Shown one piece after another: positions 9,453 through 18,527 of a DNA stretch of 64,000 bases; the stretch's first letter is position 1; every line of letters starts with the position of its first letter. The translations under genes and the position numbers were made by a program. The notes under the pieces are model-generated. The model ran no database searches. It had not been told where the DNA came from and saw only the letters and a program-made list of their open reading frames with translations. This DNA comes from Mongoliibacter ruber (GTDB taxonomy: Bacteria; Bacteroidota; Bacteroidia; Cytophagales; Cyclobacteriaceae): NCBI RefSeq assembly GCF_003003005.1, contig NZ_PVTR01000010.1:122278-186277 (forward strand). Reading direction: 5' to 3'.

Positions 9453-10340
9453 TTAGTGTTCTCCACTTTTCCTTTTGATCAATCCCCCTTTTACTTCTTT
9501 AATACTTTGCACGTAAAAGAATGCCTTAGGGTCGATTTCCGAGACTGCTTCCTTAATCCTATGGATTTCTAAACGTGTGACAATAGTCATAATGATATCC
9601 ACTTCAGCTTTCACAGCAGAACTATTGGGGAGATACCCTCTTTCACCTTTATAAATTGAGATTGCTTTACCAAATTCATCGACTATCAACAATTTGATTT
9701 GTTCATAATCCTTGGAAATGATGGTCATGGCAGTATATTCTTCAAAACCATCTACTACATAATCAGAGGTTTTCATCGCAGTGAAATACACCAGAATAGA
9801 ATACATCCCTGTTTCAATCCCAAACTTATACGCAGCTCCAAGGATAATAAGTGTATTCAGTGCAAGGATAATCTCACCTGAAGTAAAGCCTGATTTTTTT
9901 TGGGTATAGTAACCGATGACCTCTAGACCATCTATCACTCCTCCACCACGTATCACAAACCCAATCCCCAATCCAATAAAGAAACCGCCAAAAACCGCTA
10001 TCAGTACTTTATCCTCAGTCATAGCGGGTATTTCTATAAAATACATTCCCAAGGCAAGTAAAATCACTGCAATAAGGGCCTTAAGACTAAAGGTCTGACC
10101 GATTTTACTGTATCCAATAATCAAGAACGGAAGATTGAAAGCGATAAGCAGCCAACTGATATGGATATTTGAAAAGCCCTTTACAAGGATAGAAATACCT
10201 GTCACACCACCATCAAGAAAGTTGTTGGGAACCATGAAACCCTGTAGACCTATGACGGCAAACAAAACCCCTAAAATGGTATAAATGATGGATTTTAAAG
10301 AAAATACAGATTTCCAGTTGATCTTTTTTGAAAGCGCCAT
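9453..10340 (-). CDS. YitT family membrane protein (DUF161 + DUF2179)
   Basis: This 295-residue inner-membrane protein has about five or six transmembrane helices in the first 185 residues, including the repeated DUF161 motif (GGVTGISIL; GGVIDGLEVIGYY). A C-terminal soluble DUF2179 domain (about 210-285) has an ACT-like fold. The family is widespread in Firmicutes and Bacteroidota and its transported substrate is unknown. It lies 56 nt after the cyclase gene and 3 nt before the HD gene, so it may be the fifth gene of a six-gene minus-strand transcript. Confidence 0.88.
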   Translation of the reverse strand: MALSKKINWKSVFSLKSIIYTILGVLFAVIGLQGFMVPNNFLDGGVTGISILVKGFSNIHISWLLIAFNLPFLIIGYSKIGQTFSLKALIAVILLALGMYFIEIPAMTEDKVLIAVFGGFFIGLGIGFVIRGGGVIDGLEVIGYYTQKKSGFTSGEIILALNTLIILGAAYKFGIETGMYSILVYFTAMKTSDYVVDGFEEYTAMTIISKDYEQIKLLIVDEFGKAISIYKGERGYLPNSSAVKAEVDIIMTIVTRLEIHRIKEAVSEIDPKAFFYVQSIKEVKGGLIKRKSGEH

Positions 10341-10396
10341 GTGCCGGTTTTTGCAATTGAATTTAGGATATATTTTTATAGATCAAAAAATTAATT

Positions 10397-11437
10397 CTAT
10401 TCCACTACCTCATAGGCAAGCAGAGGGGATTGCTTATTCTTCAGTTTTAGCATTCCCACTTCATTGCATTTGAAAGAATCTTTTACCTTTTCGTAACATT
10501 TGTCGGAAATCAAAATCTGATTTTTGTTAGCTGATGCCTGAAGCCTTGCTGCCACATTTACAGTGTCACCGATTACCGTATAGTCCAATCTTTTGAGCGT
10601 TTTAGAACCAATATTTCCCCAAACCATATCTCCGGTATTGATCCCTATCGACACTTCAGGACTATATCCTTTGGAAGTGTCAGTAATCCCACTGTTTTTG
10701 ATCTGGTTTCGAATAGCAAGGCAGGCATCTATCGCCCTGTCGAGGTGGAAGTCTCCTCTGAAAGTAGCCATGACAGCATCCCCCATAAATTTATCCACCA
10801 TTCCATTTTCTTTGATGATTTCCATTACCATTATGTCAAAATAGGCATTGAGCAATTCCACTACCACATCTGCAGGTTGGTTTTCACTGATAGAGGTGAA
10901 GCCACATATATCAATAAAACACACAGAACCTTCCTGAATTTCATTTTCTACCAGTGCCTTTTCGATTTCTTTTCCCCCCATAAAGTTCAATACCGTCTCG
11001 TCTACATACATCTTGAGAATATTATTCTCCTTGACAGCTTTGAGGGTCTCTCTCAGCTGATGGACATGGCGGATTGTTTTATCAATGGTAATTTCCAAAT
11101 CGGCAAAATTGACAGGCTTGGTAACGAAATCAAAAGCCCCTCTATTCATCGCTGTTCGGATATTATCCATATCCCCATAGGCTGAAACTATTACCGACTT
11201 GAGCAAAGAGTTTTGCTCACCGATTTTGGTGAGAAGCGTCAATCCATCCATCTCAGGCATATTGATATCACTAAGAACCATGTCAATATCCTTGTGCTCC
11301 AAAAGCTGCTCGAGCGCATGCCTACCATTCATTGCAAAAACAAACTCATATTCGTTCTGCCTGATCTTTTGTCTGAACTTTTGCTTGATCAACACTTCCA
11401 AATCAGCCTCATCATCTACCACCAATATCTTGGCCAT
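10397..11437 (-). CDS. Response regulator with class III adenylate cyclase output
   Basis: This 346-residue protein has a receiver domain (1-125; Asp57 phospho-acceptor, Lys107), a short helical linker and a class III nucleotidyl cyclase domain (about 168-345). All catalytic positions are present: metal-binding Asp176 (FIDICGFT) and Asp220 (KFMGDAV), the purine-selecting Lys216 and Asp285 (LDYTVIG), and transition-state residues Asn294 and Arg298 (VNVAAR). The Lys/Asp pair predicts ATP as substrate and cAMP as product. Phosphorylation of the receiver presumably switches the cyclase. The receiver is clearly paralogous to the stand-alone receiver 12 nt upstream. A cNMP-binding phospholipase two genes upstream is the natural candidate reader of the product. 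Confidence 0.92.
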   Translation of the reverse strand: MAKILVVDDEADLEVLIKQKFRQKIRQNEYEFVFAMNGRHALEQLLEHKDIDMVLSDINMPEMDGLTLLTKIGEQNSLLKSVIVSAYGDMDNIRTAMNRGAFDFVTKPVNFADLEITIDKTIRHVHQLRETLKAVKENNILKMYVDETVLNFMGGKEIEKALVENEIQEGSVCFIDICGFTSISENQPADVVVELLNAYFDIMVMEIIKENGMVDKFMGDAVMATFRGDFHLDRAIDACLAIRNQIKNSGITDTSKGYSPEVSIGINTGDMVWGNIGSKTLKRLDYTVIGDTVNVAARLQASANKNQILISDKCYEKVKDSFKCNEVGMLKLKNKQSPLLAYEVVE

Positions 11438-11449
11438 TTCTCTATTATT

Positions 11450-11827
11450 TTATTTGTTGATCAATTTATTGATTTCAGTTTTTAAGGAGTCAAAGTCTAT
11501 GGGTTTGGTGAAAAATTCCTTGGCTCCTGATTGGATGGCTTTGTCATAATTTTCCTTATCCCCATAGGCTGAAATCATGCTCACGTTAATTTCAGGGAAT
11601 TTGAATTTGATTTTATCCAACAACTCCAGTCCGGTCATACCCGGCATATTGATATCAGAAAAAACATATACAAATTTGGGCGGGTTATCCGAGGATAAAA
11701 TATCTAAAGCTTCGGCTCCCGAGAATGCAAACTCCAAGCTGATTTCACCCTTCTTGATTTCTTTTCTAAATTTCTGCCTGAAAAGCACTTCTACATCCTT
11801 TTCATCATCTACAATTAAAATTTTCAT
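11450..11827 (-). CDS. Single-domain response regulator (receiver only)
   Basis: This 125-residue receiver has Asp7/Asp8, phospho-acceptor Asp58 (VFSDINMPGMTG), Ser in MISAYGD and Lys in FTKPIDF. It has no output domain. It shares the uncommon spacing of its N-terminal half and the SDINMP and SAYGD motifs with the receiver of the adenylate cyclase just downstream (12 nt gap), which points to a local duplication. One kinase with two receivers suggests either competition for phosphate or a relay. Confidence 0.9.
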   Translation of the reverse strand: MKILIVDDEKDVEVLFRQKFRKEIKKGEISLEFAFSGAEALDILSSDNPPKFVYVFSDINMPGMTGLELLDKIKFKFPEINVSMISAYGDKENYDKAIQSGAKEFFTKPIDFDSLKTEINKLINK

Positions 11828-11900
11828 TTTTCCAGCTATTAAAGAAGTGTTACGCGTAAATGAATGTGTTTTTGTTCCTTATTAAACAGATTAGTAAGGA

Positions 11901-13673
11901 TCAAGACTTCCAAAATTTTTCTTCCACGGAAAGCTCTGCCAGAAAATCTCTGGTCTGTTCATACCCTTTTTTGACGACCTTTTCCCATTTGCTATCATCC
12001 AAAAGCGATACAGCGCGGAGGTTCATTTCAAAATAAAGAGAAACCTTAGACTTGGTAATTTCTTCTTTTTGACGGCTATTTAAAGTCATGGAATTGACCA
12101 AAACGGATGTCAAAACCGGACTGTCATACTTTTTATTTTTGCCAAAGGAGTCTTTTAATTTCTCCCATTTCTTGGCGAAATTTTCTGAGTCTACATCTTC
12201 AGGTTCGGAGCCATTAAGTGATATGGCAATGATATGCTTGATGGGATACCTATACATAGGGTCTACTGGAAGGTTATCTGAAACTCCTCCATCCACGTAC
12301 ACTTGATCATCGATGACCACAGGAGGAAATACTCCGGGCAGCGCAAAACTTGCTTGCACTTGTTCCCGAATTTTGCCTTTGTTGTGAACCCTTACTTCAG
12401 AATTGGAAATGTTTGTCGACACGCAATAGGAATTGATCCAGAGGTCCTCTAAATCTTGCTCACCAAATAGTTTTTGTATAAAATCTTCTGTGCCTGTTTT
12501 GGCTTTATTTGAGAAAATATTTAAGAAAAAATCATTTACTCCATCTTCTTGCACAGCTGACTGTTTGCAGATTTGATCAATTTTGTCAAAATCAAAATCA
12601 GAATATGTCATGGCAAGCCCATAAATGGCGCCTGCACTAGTGCCTCCCACAAAATCAACTTCCAGCCCGGCATTCAACAGTGCTTTTACAGCTCCTACAT
12701 GCGCATATCCTTTTGTACCGCCACCACCTAGGACCAATCCAACAGCTTTGTTGGTAAGCATTCGGCTGAGTCTTCTCAAATCTTTCTTGTGATTTCTCCT
12801 GATGTGTAAGTGAAGGTTTACAGGTCTTTCTCTAAGCCAAGCTTGCGTACCTGATGGTTTTGTGGAGCCTTCTGGATGAAGTAAAAGCAAGAAAGTCTTC
12901 TTATTCAATATATGGCCCTGATAGAGCCCGTGTGCTGCTTCCACTTCATGTATCTCTCTGTCAGTGTCGAAGTCACTGACAACCAACACCAAATCTGCAT
13001 AAAGGAGGCAGTGCTTGGTCCATTCCTGATCCTGACCACTGCAATACATCAAGTTAGTACCTTTATGGGATTCAAGAGATTCAAATAACCTTTCGGTAGG
13101 TACATCTCCTTGTTTGTGAAGCTTGGTAGCTAAAAAGTCCTTTTGTAATTGATCTTTGAGATCAAATAGAAAATCAGTCAAATCGTCTTGTGGCTGCAGG
13201 TGAATGAGGGCAATGTTTTTGGGTGCTGCCTCTACATGCTGCTGCAATACATTTCTACGCAGCCTATTGATCACAAATCTGGTGAGCGCAGCCGCAAAAT
13301 CAGGACTTTTTGATACAATATTCCGGTAATGATTTTGATTGATCTCCAATACTGAGGACTTCCTTACTGCCATCACAGATGCCATCCTAGGTTCATTGGT
13401 AAAAAGCGCAATTTCTCCTACAGGTTCTCCTTCTGCAATGTCTCCAAGGATGACTGACTTTCCCTCTGCCTCCTGAATCGCTCTGAGCCTTCCAGAAAGC
13501 ACAATAAATAGTTCATTTTGGCCTTCTCCTTGTTTGAAAAGGTAATCTCCCGTATCAATTTGTCTAACAACACCACTTTCAAAAATTTCTCTGAGAATGG
13601 CCTCTTCTACCTCACCAAAAAGATTACTTAAGAGTTCCTGTACATGCGGGTCAAAATTAGGTGGATTTTCCAT
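11901..13673 (-). CDS. cNMP-binding patatin-like phospholipase (NTE family)
   Basis: This 590-residue protein has a cyclic-nucleotide-binding domain (about 20-130) with canonical phosphate-binding cassette residues (GEIALF then PRMAS), a middle region (~150-300), and a patatin phospholipase domain. The lipase has the oxyanion loop GGGGTKG, nucleophile Ser346 in GTSAG and catalytic Asp461 in YVDGGVSDN, so it should be active. This is the bacterial form of the neuropathy target esterase/RssA-YlbK type, which hydrolyses phospholipids or lysophospholipids at the membrane. No signal peptide is seen. It follows the histidine kinase by 33 nt. Since the cyclase in the same cluster should make cAMP, allosteric activation of this lipase by cAMP is a reasonable inference. 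Confidence 0.92.
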   Translation of the reverse strand: MENPPNFDPHVQELLSNLFGEVEEAILREIFESGVVRQIDTGDYLFKQGEGQNELFIVLSGRLRAIQEAEGKSVILGDIAEGEPVGEIALFTNEPRMASVMAVRKSSVLEINQNHYRNIVSKSPDFAAALTRFVINRLRRNVLQQHVEAAPKNIALIHLQPQDDLTDFLFDLKDQLQKDFLATKLHKQGDVPTERLFESLESHKGTNLMYCSGQDQEWTKHCLLYADLVLVVSDFDTDREIHEVEAAHGLYQGHILNKKTFLLLLHPEGSTKPSGTQAWLRERPVNLHLHIRRNHKKDLRRLSRMLTNKAVGLVLGGGGTKGYAHVGAVKALLNAGLEVDFVGGTSAGAIYGLAMTYSDFDFDKIDQICKQSAVQEDGVNDFFLNIFSNKAKTGTEDFIQKLFGEQDLEDLWINSYCVSTNISNSEVRVHNKGKIREQVQASFALPGVFPPVVIDDQVYVDGGVSDNLPVDPMYRYPIKHIIAISLNGSEPEDVDSENFAKKWEKLKDSFGKNKKYDSPVLTSVLVNSMTLNSRQKEEITKSKVSLYFEMNLRAVSLLDDSKWEKVVKKGYEQTRDFLAELSVEEKFWKS

Positions 13674-13706
13674 ATGGCATTTTTTTTTAATTTAAGGTGA
13701 TTTTCT

Positions 13707-15053
13707 TTAAATCGGTAGTGTAATTATAAAAATGGTACCTTCTCCTAAGCGACTCTCCACCTTGAGGTTGCCTCCATGTGCTTTGACAATGTCATAGCTA
13801 AGAGAAAGACCTAGCCCCGTCCCTTGACCGGTAGGCTTTGTGGTGAAAAAGGGCTGGAATATCTTTTCTTGAATCTCTTCCGGAATCCCTGAACCATTGT
13901 CCTGGATCTGAACTTCAATTGCATTTCCTGTTTTCAAAGTTTTAATATTGACTTCAGGCTTGTAGTCGGTGTCTTGACCTTTTTTAGATCTCTCTGCACA
14001 GGCATAGAAAGCATTGTTGATCAAGTTTAAGAATACCCTGCCCAAATCCTGGGGGACAATTTCCAGTTTCGGTAATTCACTATCAAAATCTGACTTAAAA
14101 TTGGCATTGAAAGTTTTGTCTTTCGCCCTTAAGCCATGGTAGGATAGCCTGAGAAACTCGTCCGCCAAAGCATTGATATCGGTGAGCTCTTTTTGACTTT
14201 GGTTATTGCGGCTGTGCTGCAGCATTCCTTTGACTATACCATCGGCTCGTTTTCCATGGTGATTGATTTTCTCCAGATTCAATTTTAAGTCTTCGAAAAT
14301 AGCTTTCACTTCTTCAAGATCGCCCTTGGCAAGCTCTTCCTCCATCTCTTCTATCAATTCAGTGCTGACTTCAGAGAAGTTATTGACAAAATTCAAAGGA
14401 TTTTGAATTTCATGGGCAATCCCCGCAGTAAGTTCTCCAAGACTGGCCATTTTTTCAGCATGAATCAGCTGACTTTGGGTAGACTTAAGTTCTGAAAGCG
14501 TTTTTTCCAATTCCTCCTTCTGATGGGTCAATGCTTCAGTTCTTTCTGCAACATCCTTTTCAAGCTGTGCTTTGATTTTTTGTGTAATCTCAAACTCCCT
14601 CTCCCTTTCAATTGCGAGACGTCTTTCTACCTCCAATAACTTCTTCTGCTTCCTATAAGTGAAATACATCACTATCGCCCAAACGAATGCAAAGAAAGAG
14701 GCAACATCAAAAACCGTTTCTACAGATTTGTACCATGATTTATTGACGGTTTCCAGCAAATCCCCAATAACTGAAATTGCAATTAATGGAATCACCGCAA
14801 AAAATAAAGGCTTCGTATTTTGAAATTCTTTAAAATTCAAAACCGCATATGCAACACCTGAAATCAAGATGATGCTGAAAATGCTGATGAAATAGGAAGG
14901 AAATATGCCAGAGCTTCCTAAAATCAACAAGCCAATGGCAGCAAACATGCCTAGCTTGATGTATTTTTTCCATTCCTGAGGGACATTTGCCGCTTTTGCA
15001 TTTCTATGAAGATAATACAAGAGGACAATGGTAATAATATTTTCGAGGCCCAT
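13707..15053 (-). CDS. Membrane-bound sensor histidine kinase
   Basis: This 448-residue protein has four or five predicted N-terminal transmembrane helices (about 1-135), a coiled coil (about 138-200), and a histidine kinase core with His214 in AGIAHEIQNPLNF. The ATPase motifs are NLINNAFYA, DNGSGIPEE and GTGLGLSL. There is no large extracellular sensor domain, so the membrane segment itself or a partner must sense the signal. It heads the minus-strand cluster with the patatin, receiver and cyclase genes and is the only kinase there, so it probably phosphorylates both receivers. Confidence 0.9.
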   Translation of the reverse strand: MGLENIITIVLLYYLHRNAKAANVPQEWKKYIKLGMFAAIGLLILGSSGIFPSYFISIFSIILISGVAYAVLNFKEFQNTKPLFFAVIPLIAISVIGDLLETVNKSWYKSVETVFDVASFFAFVWAIVMYFTYRKQKKLLEVERRLAIEREREFEITQKIKAQLEKDVAERTEALTHQKEELEKTLSELKSTQSQLIHAEKMASLGELTAGIAHEIQNPLNFVNNFSEVSTELIEEMEEELAKGDLEEVKAIFEDLKLNLEKINHHGKRADGIVKGMLQHSRNNQSQKELTDINALADEFLRLSYHGLRAKDKTFNANFKSDFDSELPKLEIVPQDLGRVFLNLINNAFYACAERSKKGQDTDYKPEVNIKTLKTGNAIEVQIQDNGSGIPEEIQEKIFQPFFTTKPTGQGTGLGLSLSYDIVKAHGGNLKVESRLGEGTIFIITLPI

Positions 15054-15229
15054 TCTGAAAGCTGAGATTAATGCTGGATAAATTTAATCAGGTTAAATAA
15101 CTAAATTAATGTGAGTAAGACTATCATTCATGAAAATCAATTTACGTTATTGATGAAATTTACCAAAATAAATTTTAACCTTTCTGAAATATCGTTTAGA
15201 ATATATGGATGCAAGACTATTCGAAGGTT

Positions 15230-16000
15230 TCATCTTTCTGACTTTACGACAAACCAAGGATTCAATAAGTCTTCTTTATTGTAGTAAAGATCATTTCCAG
15301 TATTATAATCTCTTACGCTTCCTCCTGCGGCATTGACAATAGCATGAGCAGCTGCGGTATCCCATTCCATGGTAGGGCCAAATCTTGGACAAAGTTGAGC
15401 ACGGCCATCTGCTATCAACAGGAACTTCAGGGATGAACCCATATTGATTATTTCTGCATCCGGGTATTGCTTCAAGAATTTTTCTGTCTCCTGATTTGAA
15501 TGTGAACGACTGGATACAATGGTTTGGATTGGTTCGATATTCTTGACACTTATATAAATTGGATCCTTATCTTTAAATTGCTTCCATGCTCCTCCACCTT
15601 TTAAACCCCAATACAGTTCTTGCAGTACGGGTACATAAACCACCCCCATCAAAGGTCTACCATGATGAATCAAAGCAATATTAACGGTAAATTCTCCATT
15701 TCTCTTAACAAATTCCTTGGTACCATCCAATGGATCCACCAACCAATAGTACCCCCAGTTTTTCCGGGTTTCAAAAGGAACCTCAGCACCTTCTTCTGAT
15801 AAAATGGGCAGCCCCGAATCAGAAAGACAATTTGCAATCTCGACATGAGCCGCTTGGTCAGCAAGTGTAAGTGGTGATTGATCTTCTTTAAATGTAATTC
15901 CTAAATCGGTTGAATTATAAACTTCGAGAATTTTCTCCCCCGCTAAAAATGCAGCCCTTTTAGCCAAAATTGTAAAATCGGAAATTGAAACTGGCTTCAT
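15230..16000 (-). CDS. cysQ: 3'(2'),5'-bisphosphate nucleotidase, CysQ-like
   Basis: This 256-residue member of the inositol monophosphatase superfamily has the metal-binding signatures EEGAEVP, DPLDGTKEF and WDTAAAHAI. CysQ removes the 3'-phosphate from PAP (adenosine 3',5'-bisphosphate), a by-product of sulfate assimilation. Length and motif spacing fit CysQ better than plain inositol monophosphatase, but other sugar or inositol phosphates remain possible. It is preceded by a 171-nt gap and stands alone on its strand. Confidence 0.87.
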   Translation of the reverse strand: MKPVSISDFTILAKRAAFLAGEKILEVYNSTDLGITFKEDQSPLTLADQAAHVEIANCLSDSGLPILSEEGAEVPFETRKNWGYYWLVDPLDGTKEFVKRNGEFTVNIALIHHGRPLMGVVYVPVLQELYWGLKGGGAWKQFKDKDPIYISVKNIEPIQTIVSSRSHSNQETEKFLKQYPDAEIINMGSSLKFLLIADGRAQLCPRFGPTMEWDTAAAHAIVNAAGGSVRDYNTGNDLYYNKEDLLNPWFVVKSER

Positions 16001-16171
16001 GTCTATGATCTATATGGAATACTAAATGAAGGTAAATAAAAATAGATTGGGATACACGTGAATATCTCTGATTAGACGTATGTATGCGATTAGGCTATTC
16101 TGTGAGAAACAAAATTTTTATTTGAATTTCCCTATATTATTGGCAGATTTAAACTTAATCAAAAAGCGAAC

Positions 16172-17278
16172 ATGAGCCTAAAAATCAAACTCTCATTTGT
16201 TTTCTCACTTTTATTTTTAACTGGGATATTGCTTCCCTACAATGGTTATGGGCAAACTGAAAACCTCCGAAAGGCATTTGACAAGGCCAAAAACGAAGAG
16301 TTTTCAGGAGTGATTTTACTTGCAGAACAAGGAGGCGTTTTCTTTGAAGAAGCAAGTGGATACAGGTCTTTTGAAGAAGGAGTAGAACTTCTGCCTACAG
16401 ATGTCTTTGAAATGGCCTCTGTCTCCAAGCAGTTTACAGCCATGTTGGTGATGATGTGCAAAGAAAAAGGACTTCTCAAGTATGAGGATCAAGTACAGGA
16501 CTTTTTAGATGTCCCCTACGCATCCATTTCTGTTCGACAATTGCTCAACCATACCTCAGGCTTACCGGACTATCAAGAAATCATGGACCAACATTGGGAC
16601 AAAACTAAGGTAGCTTCCAATGAAGATATCCTTGAGTACTTGAGAGAATACCAACCTCCCATGTTATTTCAACCTGGAGAAAAGTACGAATACAGCAATA
16701 CTGGCTATGTCTTTTTGGCAAGTATCGTAGAAAAAGTCACGGAAGAAGATTTTATCCACCTTTCCAGGAAATGGATTTTTGAAAAATTGGAGATGCAGAA
16801 TACAGATATCCGTACCCTCGAAGAAAAAGCCCAAGTGAAAAATTTTGCAGCTGGTCATCTACAAAATGAGGAAGGTGACTATATCAACGCCAATAAATTC
16901 CATGATTCTGATTATACTGTATGGCTGGGAAATAGAAAAGGGCCCGGGAGAGTAAGTAGCACAGCACTGGATCTCTTGAAATGGGATCAGGCACTCTATA
17001 CCGAACAACTGATTGCCAAAGAAACACTTGAAGAAGCCTTTCAGCCCGCAACCCTCAACGATGGAAGTGATTATCCTTATGGGTTTGGATGGGATTTGGA
17101 GTGGGATGATGACTTAGGCAAAATCGTTTCTCATGACGGAGACAATCCTGGTTACAGAACCAAAATTATTCGACTCATAGACCAACAAAAAACTTTGATC
17201 CTGCTCAACAACAATGCTCATCCTTCCAAGGACCGTCTATTGGAAGAGTCATTGGAAATACTCAAAAACTGGGATTAA
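16172..17278 (+). CDS. Secreted serine hydrolase (class C beta-lactamase-like fold)
   Basis: This 368-residue protein has an N-terminal signal peptide (cleavage around GYGQ-TE) and the serine hydrolase/transpeptidase fold: SxxK in SVSKQF, YxN in YSNTGY and an HxG-like motif in SHDGDNPGY. Homologues include esterases, D-aminopeptidases and penicillin-binding proteins of low molecular weight; the substrate cannot be told from sequence. Its stop overlaps by 4 nt the stop of the convergent SDR gene, leaving no room for separate terminators. Confidence 0.85.
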   Translation: MSLKIKLSFVFSLLFLTGILLPYNGYGQTENLRKAFDKAKNEEFSGVILLAEQGGVFFEEASGYRSFEEGVELLPTDVFEMASVSKQFTAMLVMMCKEKGLLKYEDQVQDFLDVPYASISVRQLLNHTSGLPDYQEIMDQHWDKTKVASNEDILEYLREYQPPMLFQPGEKYEYSNTGYVFLASIVEKVTEEDFIHLSRKWIFEKLEMQNTDIRTLEEKAQVKNFAAGHLQNEEGDYINANKFHDSDYTVWLGNRKGPGRVSSTALDLLKWDQALYTEQLIAKETLEEAFQPATLNDGSDYPYGFGWDLEWDDDLGKIVSHDGDNPGYRTKIIRLIDQQKTLILLNNNAHPSKDRLLEESLEILKNWD

Positions 17279-18036
17279 CTTTTTGCCATGATGCCACCAT
17301 CTATCGTGTAGGCTGTACCAGTAATCCAGGAGGCATCTTCTGAAGCAAGAAACAAAGCCAACTTGGAGATGTCTTCCGGAGTACCCAAGCGTTGTATCAA
17401 GGTGTTTTTCCCTGCATTTTCCACTGCTTTGGCAGGATCAGGAAAGGCAATAGCAGAATCATAGATAAAAGGTGTATCCACAGGTCCAGGACAAATACAA
17501 TTGATTCTGACCTCCGGCGCATAATCCACTGCAGCCTGCTTGGCAAGGGAAACCACGGCGGCTTTTGAAGCACAATAAGCTGGATGATTGGGGAAGTTCT
17601 TGAAGGCAGCTATAGAAGCGTTCACTACAACTGAAGCATTTTTACTTTTTTGTAATTCCGGCAGGGCAGCTTTTAATAAATAAAATGCGGCATCTACGTT
17701 TACCTTAAAAGTTTGATGCCAGATGGTCGGATCCAAATCGGTAATTTTACCCAAACCCAGCATTCCAGCATTGATTGAAAGTCCGTCTAACTTTCCGAAT
17801 TTTTCTAAAGCAGCCTGTACCAGATGAGAGTTACACGCTGACTCTGCTACATCACCAGCAACGAACAGAACCGAATTCCCAGCTAGCCCCAATTCTTTCT
17901 CCAAAGCTTCTCCCCTCTCCACATCTCTACCACTAATAATTAGACTTGCCCCTTCCTTTGAGAATAATTCCGCAATGGCTTTTCCCATACCGGAAGTCGC
18001 CCCTGTGATGATAAATACCTTGTCCTTAAGTTTCAT
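17275..18036 (-). CDS. Short-chain dehydrogenase/reductase
   Basis: This 253-residue classical SDR has the nucleotide-binding TGATSGMGKA motif (11-20), NAG (SINAGML) and the catalytic YCASK. A Ser upstream (VNASIAAF) would complete the triad. The C-terminal LASEDASWITGTAYTIDGG is typical of FabG-like and sugar/alcohol SDRs. An acidic residue does not follow the glycine motif, and SGRD with Arg suggests NADP(H). Substrate unknown. The 3' end overlaps that of the convergent hydrolase by 4 nt. Confidence 0.87.
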   Translation of the reverse strand: MKLKDKVFIITGATSGMGKAIAELFSKEGASLIISGRDVERGEALEKELGLAGNSVLFVAGDVAESACNSHLVQAALEKFGKLDGLSINAGMLGLGKITDLDPTIWHQTFKVNVDAAFYLLKAALPELQKSKNASVVVNASIAAFKNFPNHPAYCASKAAVVSLAKQAAVDYAPEVRINCICPGPVDTPFIYDSAIAFPDPAKAVENAGKNTLIQRLGTPEDISKLALFLASEDASWITGTAYTIDGGIMAKS

Positions 18037-18070
18037 AAAATTTTATTTCAGGTAATCCCTGACTTTCTTT

Positions 18071-18373
18071 TTAATATGGAAAAAGTTCCGGGTTCGACTG
18101 TCTCAGTTTGTAACATCTGAATTCTGTAATAGGTTTATCAATTACTGCAGCTGCCAAATACATCCTTGTTTCAGGCAAAAATTTGGCAGTCAACAAAACC
18201 TCTGAGATTTTTTCATCTCCATAGTACCTTCTGCAATTACGGATATCCTGTACATCTCCTCTTTCGAATACACGCTCAATCACAAACCTTGCTTTTGCAT
18301 CATAATCCAGCTTCTCAAAATCCACATCCCAAAAAATCCTCTTTTCAAAAACCGGTTTTTCTTTCTGTCCCAT
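18071..18373 (-). CDS. DUF6922-like small protein
   Basis: This 100-residue soluble protein begins with a conserved FEKRIFWDVDFEKLDYDAK stretch and contains a Cys-Arg-rich middle (NCRRYYGDEKI). It looks like the DUF6922 family of Bacteroidota. Relatives are often encoded next to AbiEii-type nucleotidyltransferase toxins, but no such gene is present here. It ends 34 nt before the SDR gene on the same strand. Function unknown; the family assignment is from memory of the pattern. Confidence 0.65.
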   Translation of the reverse strand: MGQKEKPVFEKRIFWDVDFEKLDYDAKARFVIERVFERGDVQDIRNCRRYYGDEKISEVLLTAKFLPETRMYLAAAVIDKPITEFRCYKLRQSNPELFPY

Positions 18374-18527
18374 TTGGTTTAAATTTATTTTAAAACAGCA
18401 TTTTTAAATTTACGATTTACGAAGGACAATTTACGAGACTATTCGATAATACTACCATCCCACTGATTTCGAGCCAATCTTGTCTCTTGATTCTTGTTTC
18501 TCTGACTTCTTCTCATCCTTCCTCCCT

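Noticed and set aside
10397..13673. Calling the patatin-cyclase cluster a CBASS or Pycsar locus
   Set aside because: The cyclase is a receiver-fused class III enzyme with adenylate-cyclase residues, not a CD-NTase, and no TIR or membrane Pycsar effector is present; only the logic is similar.
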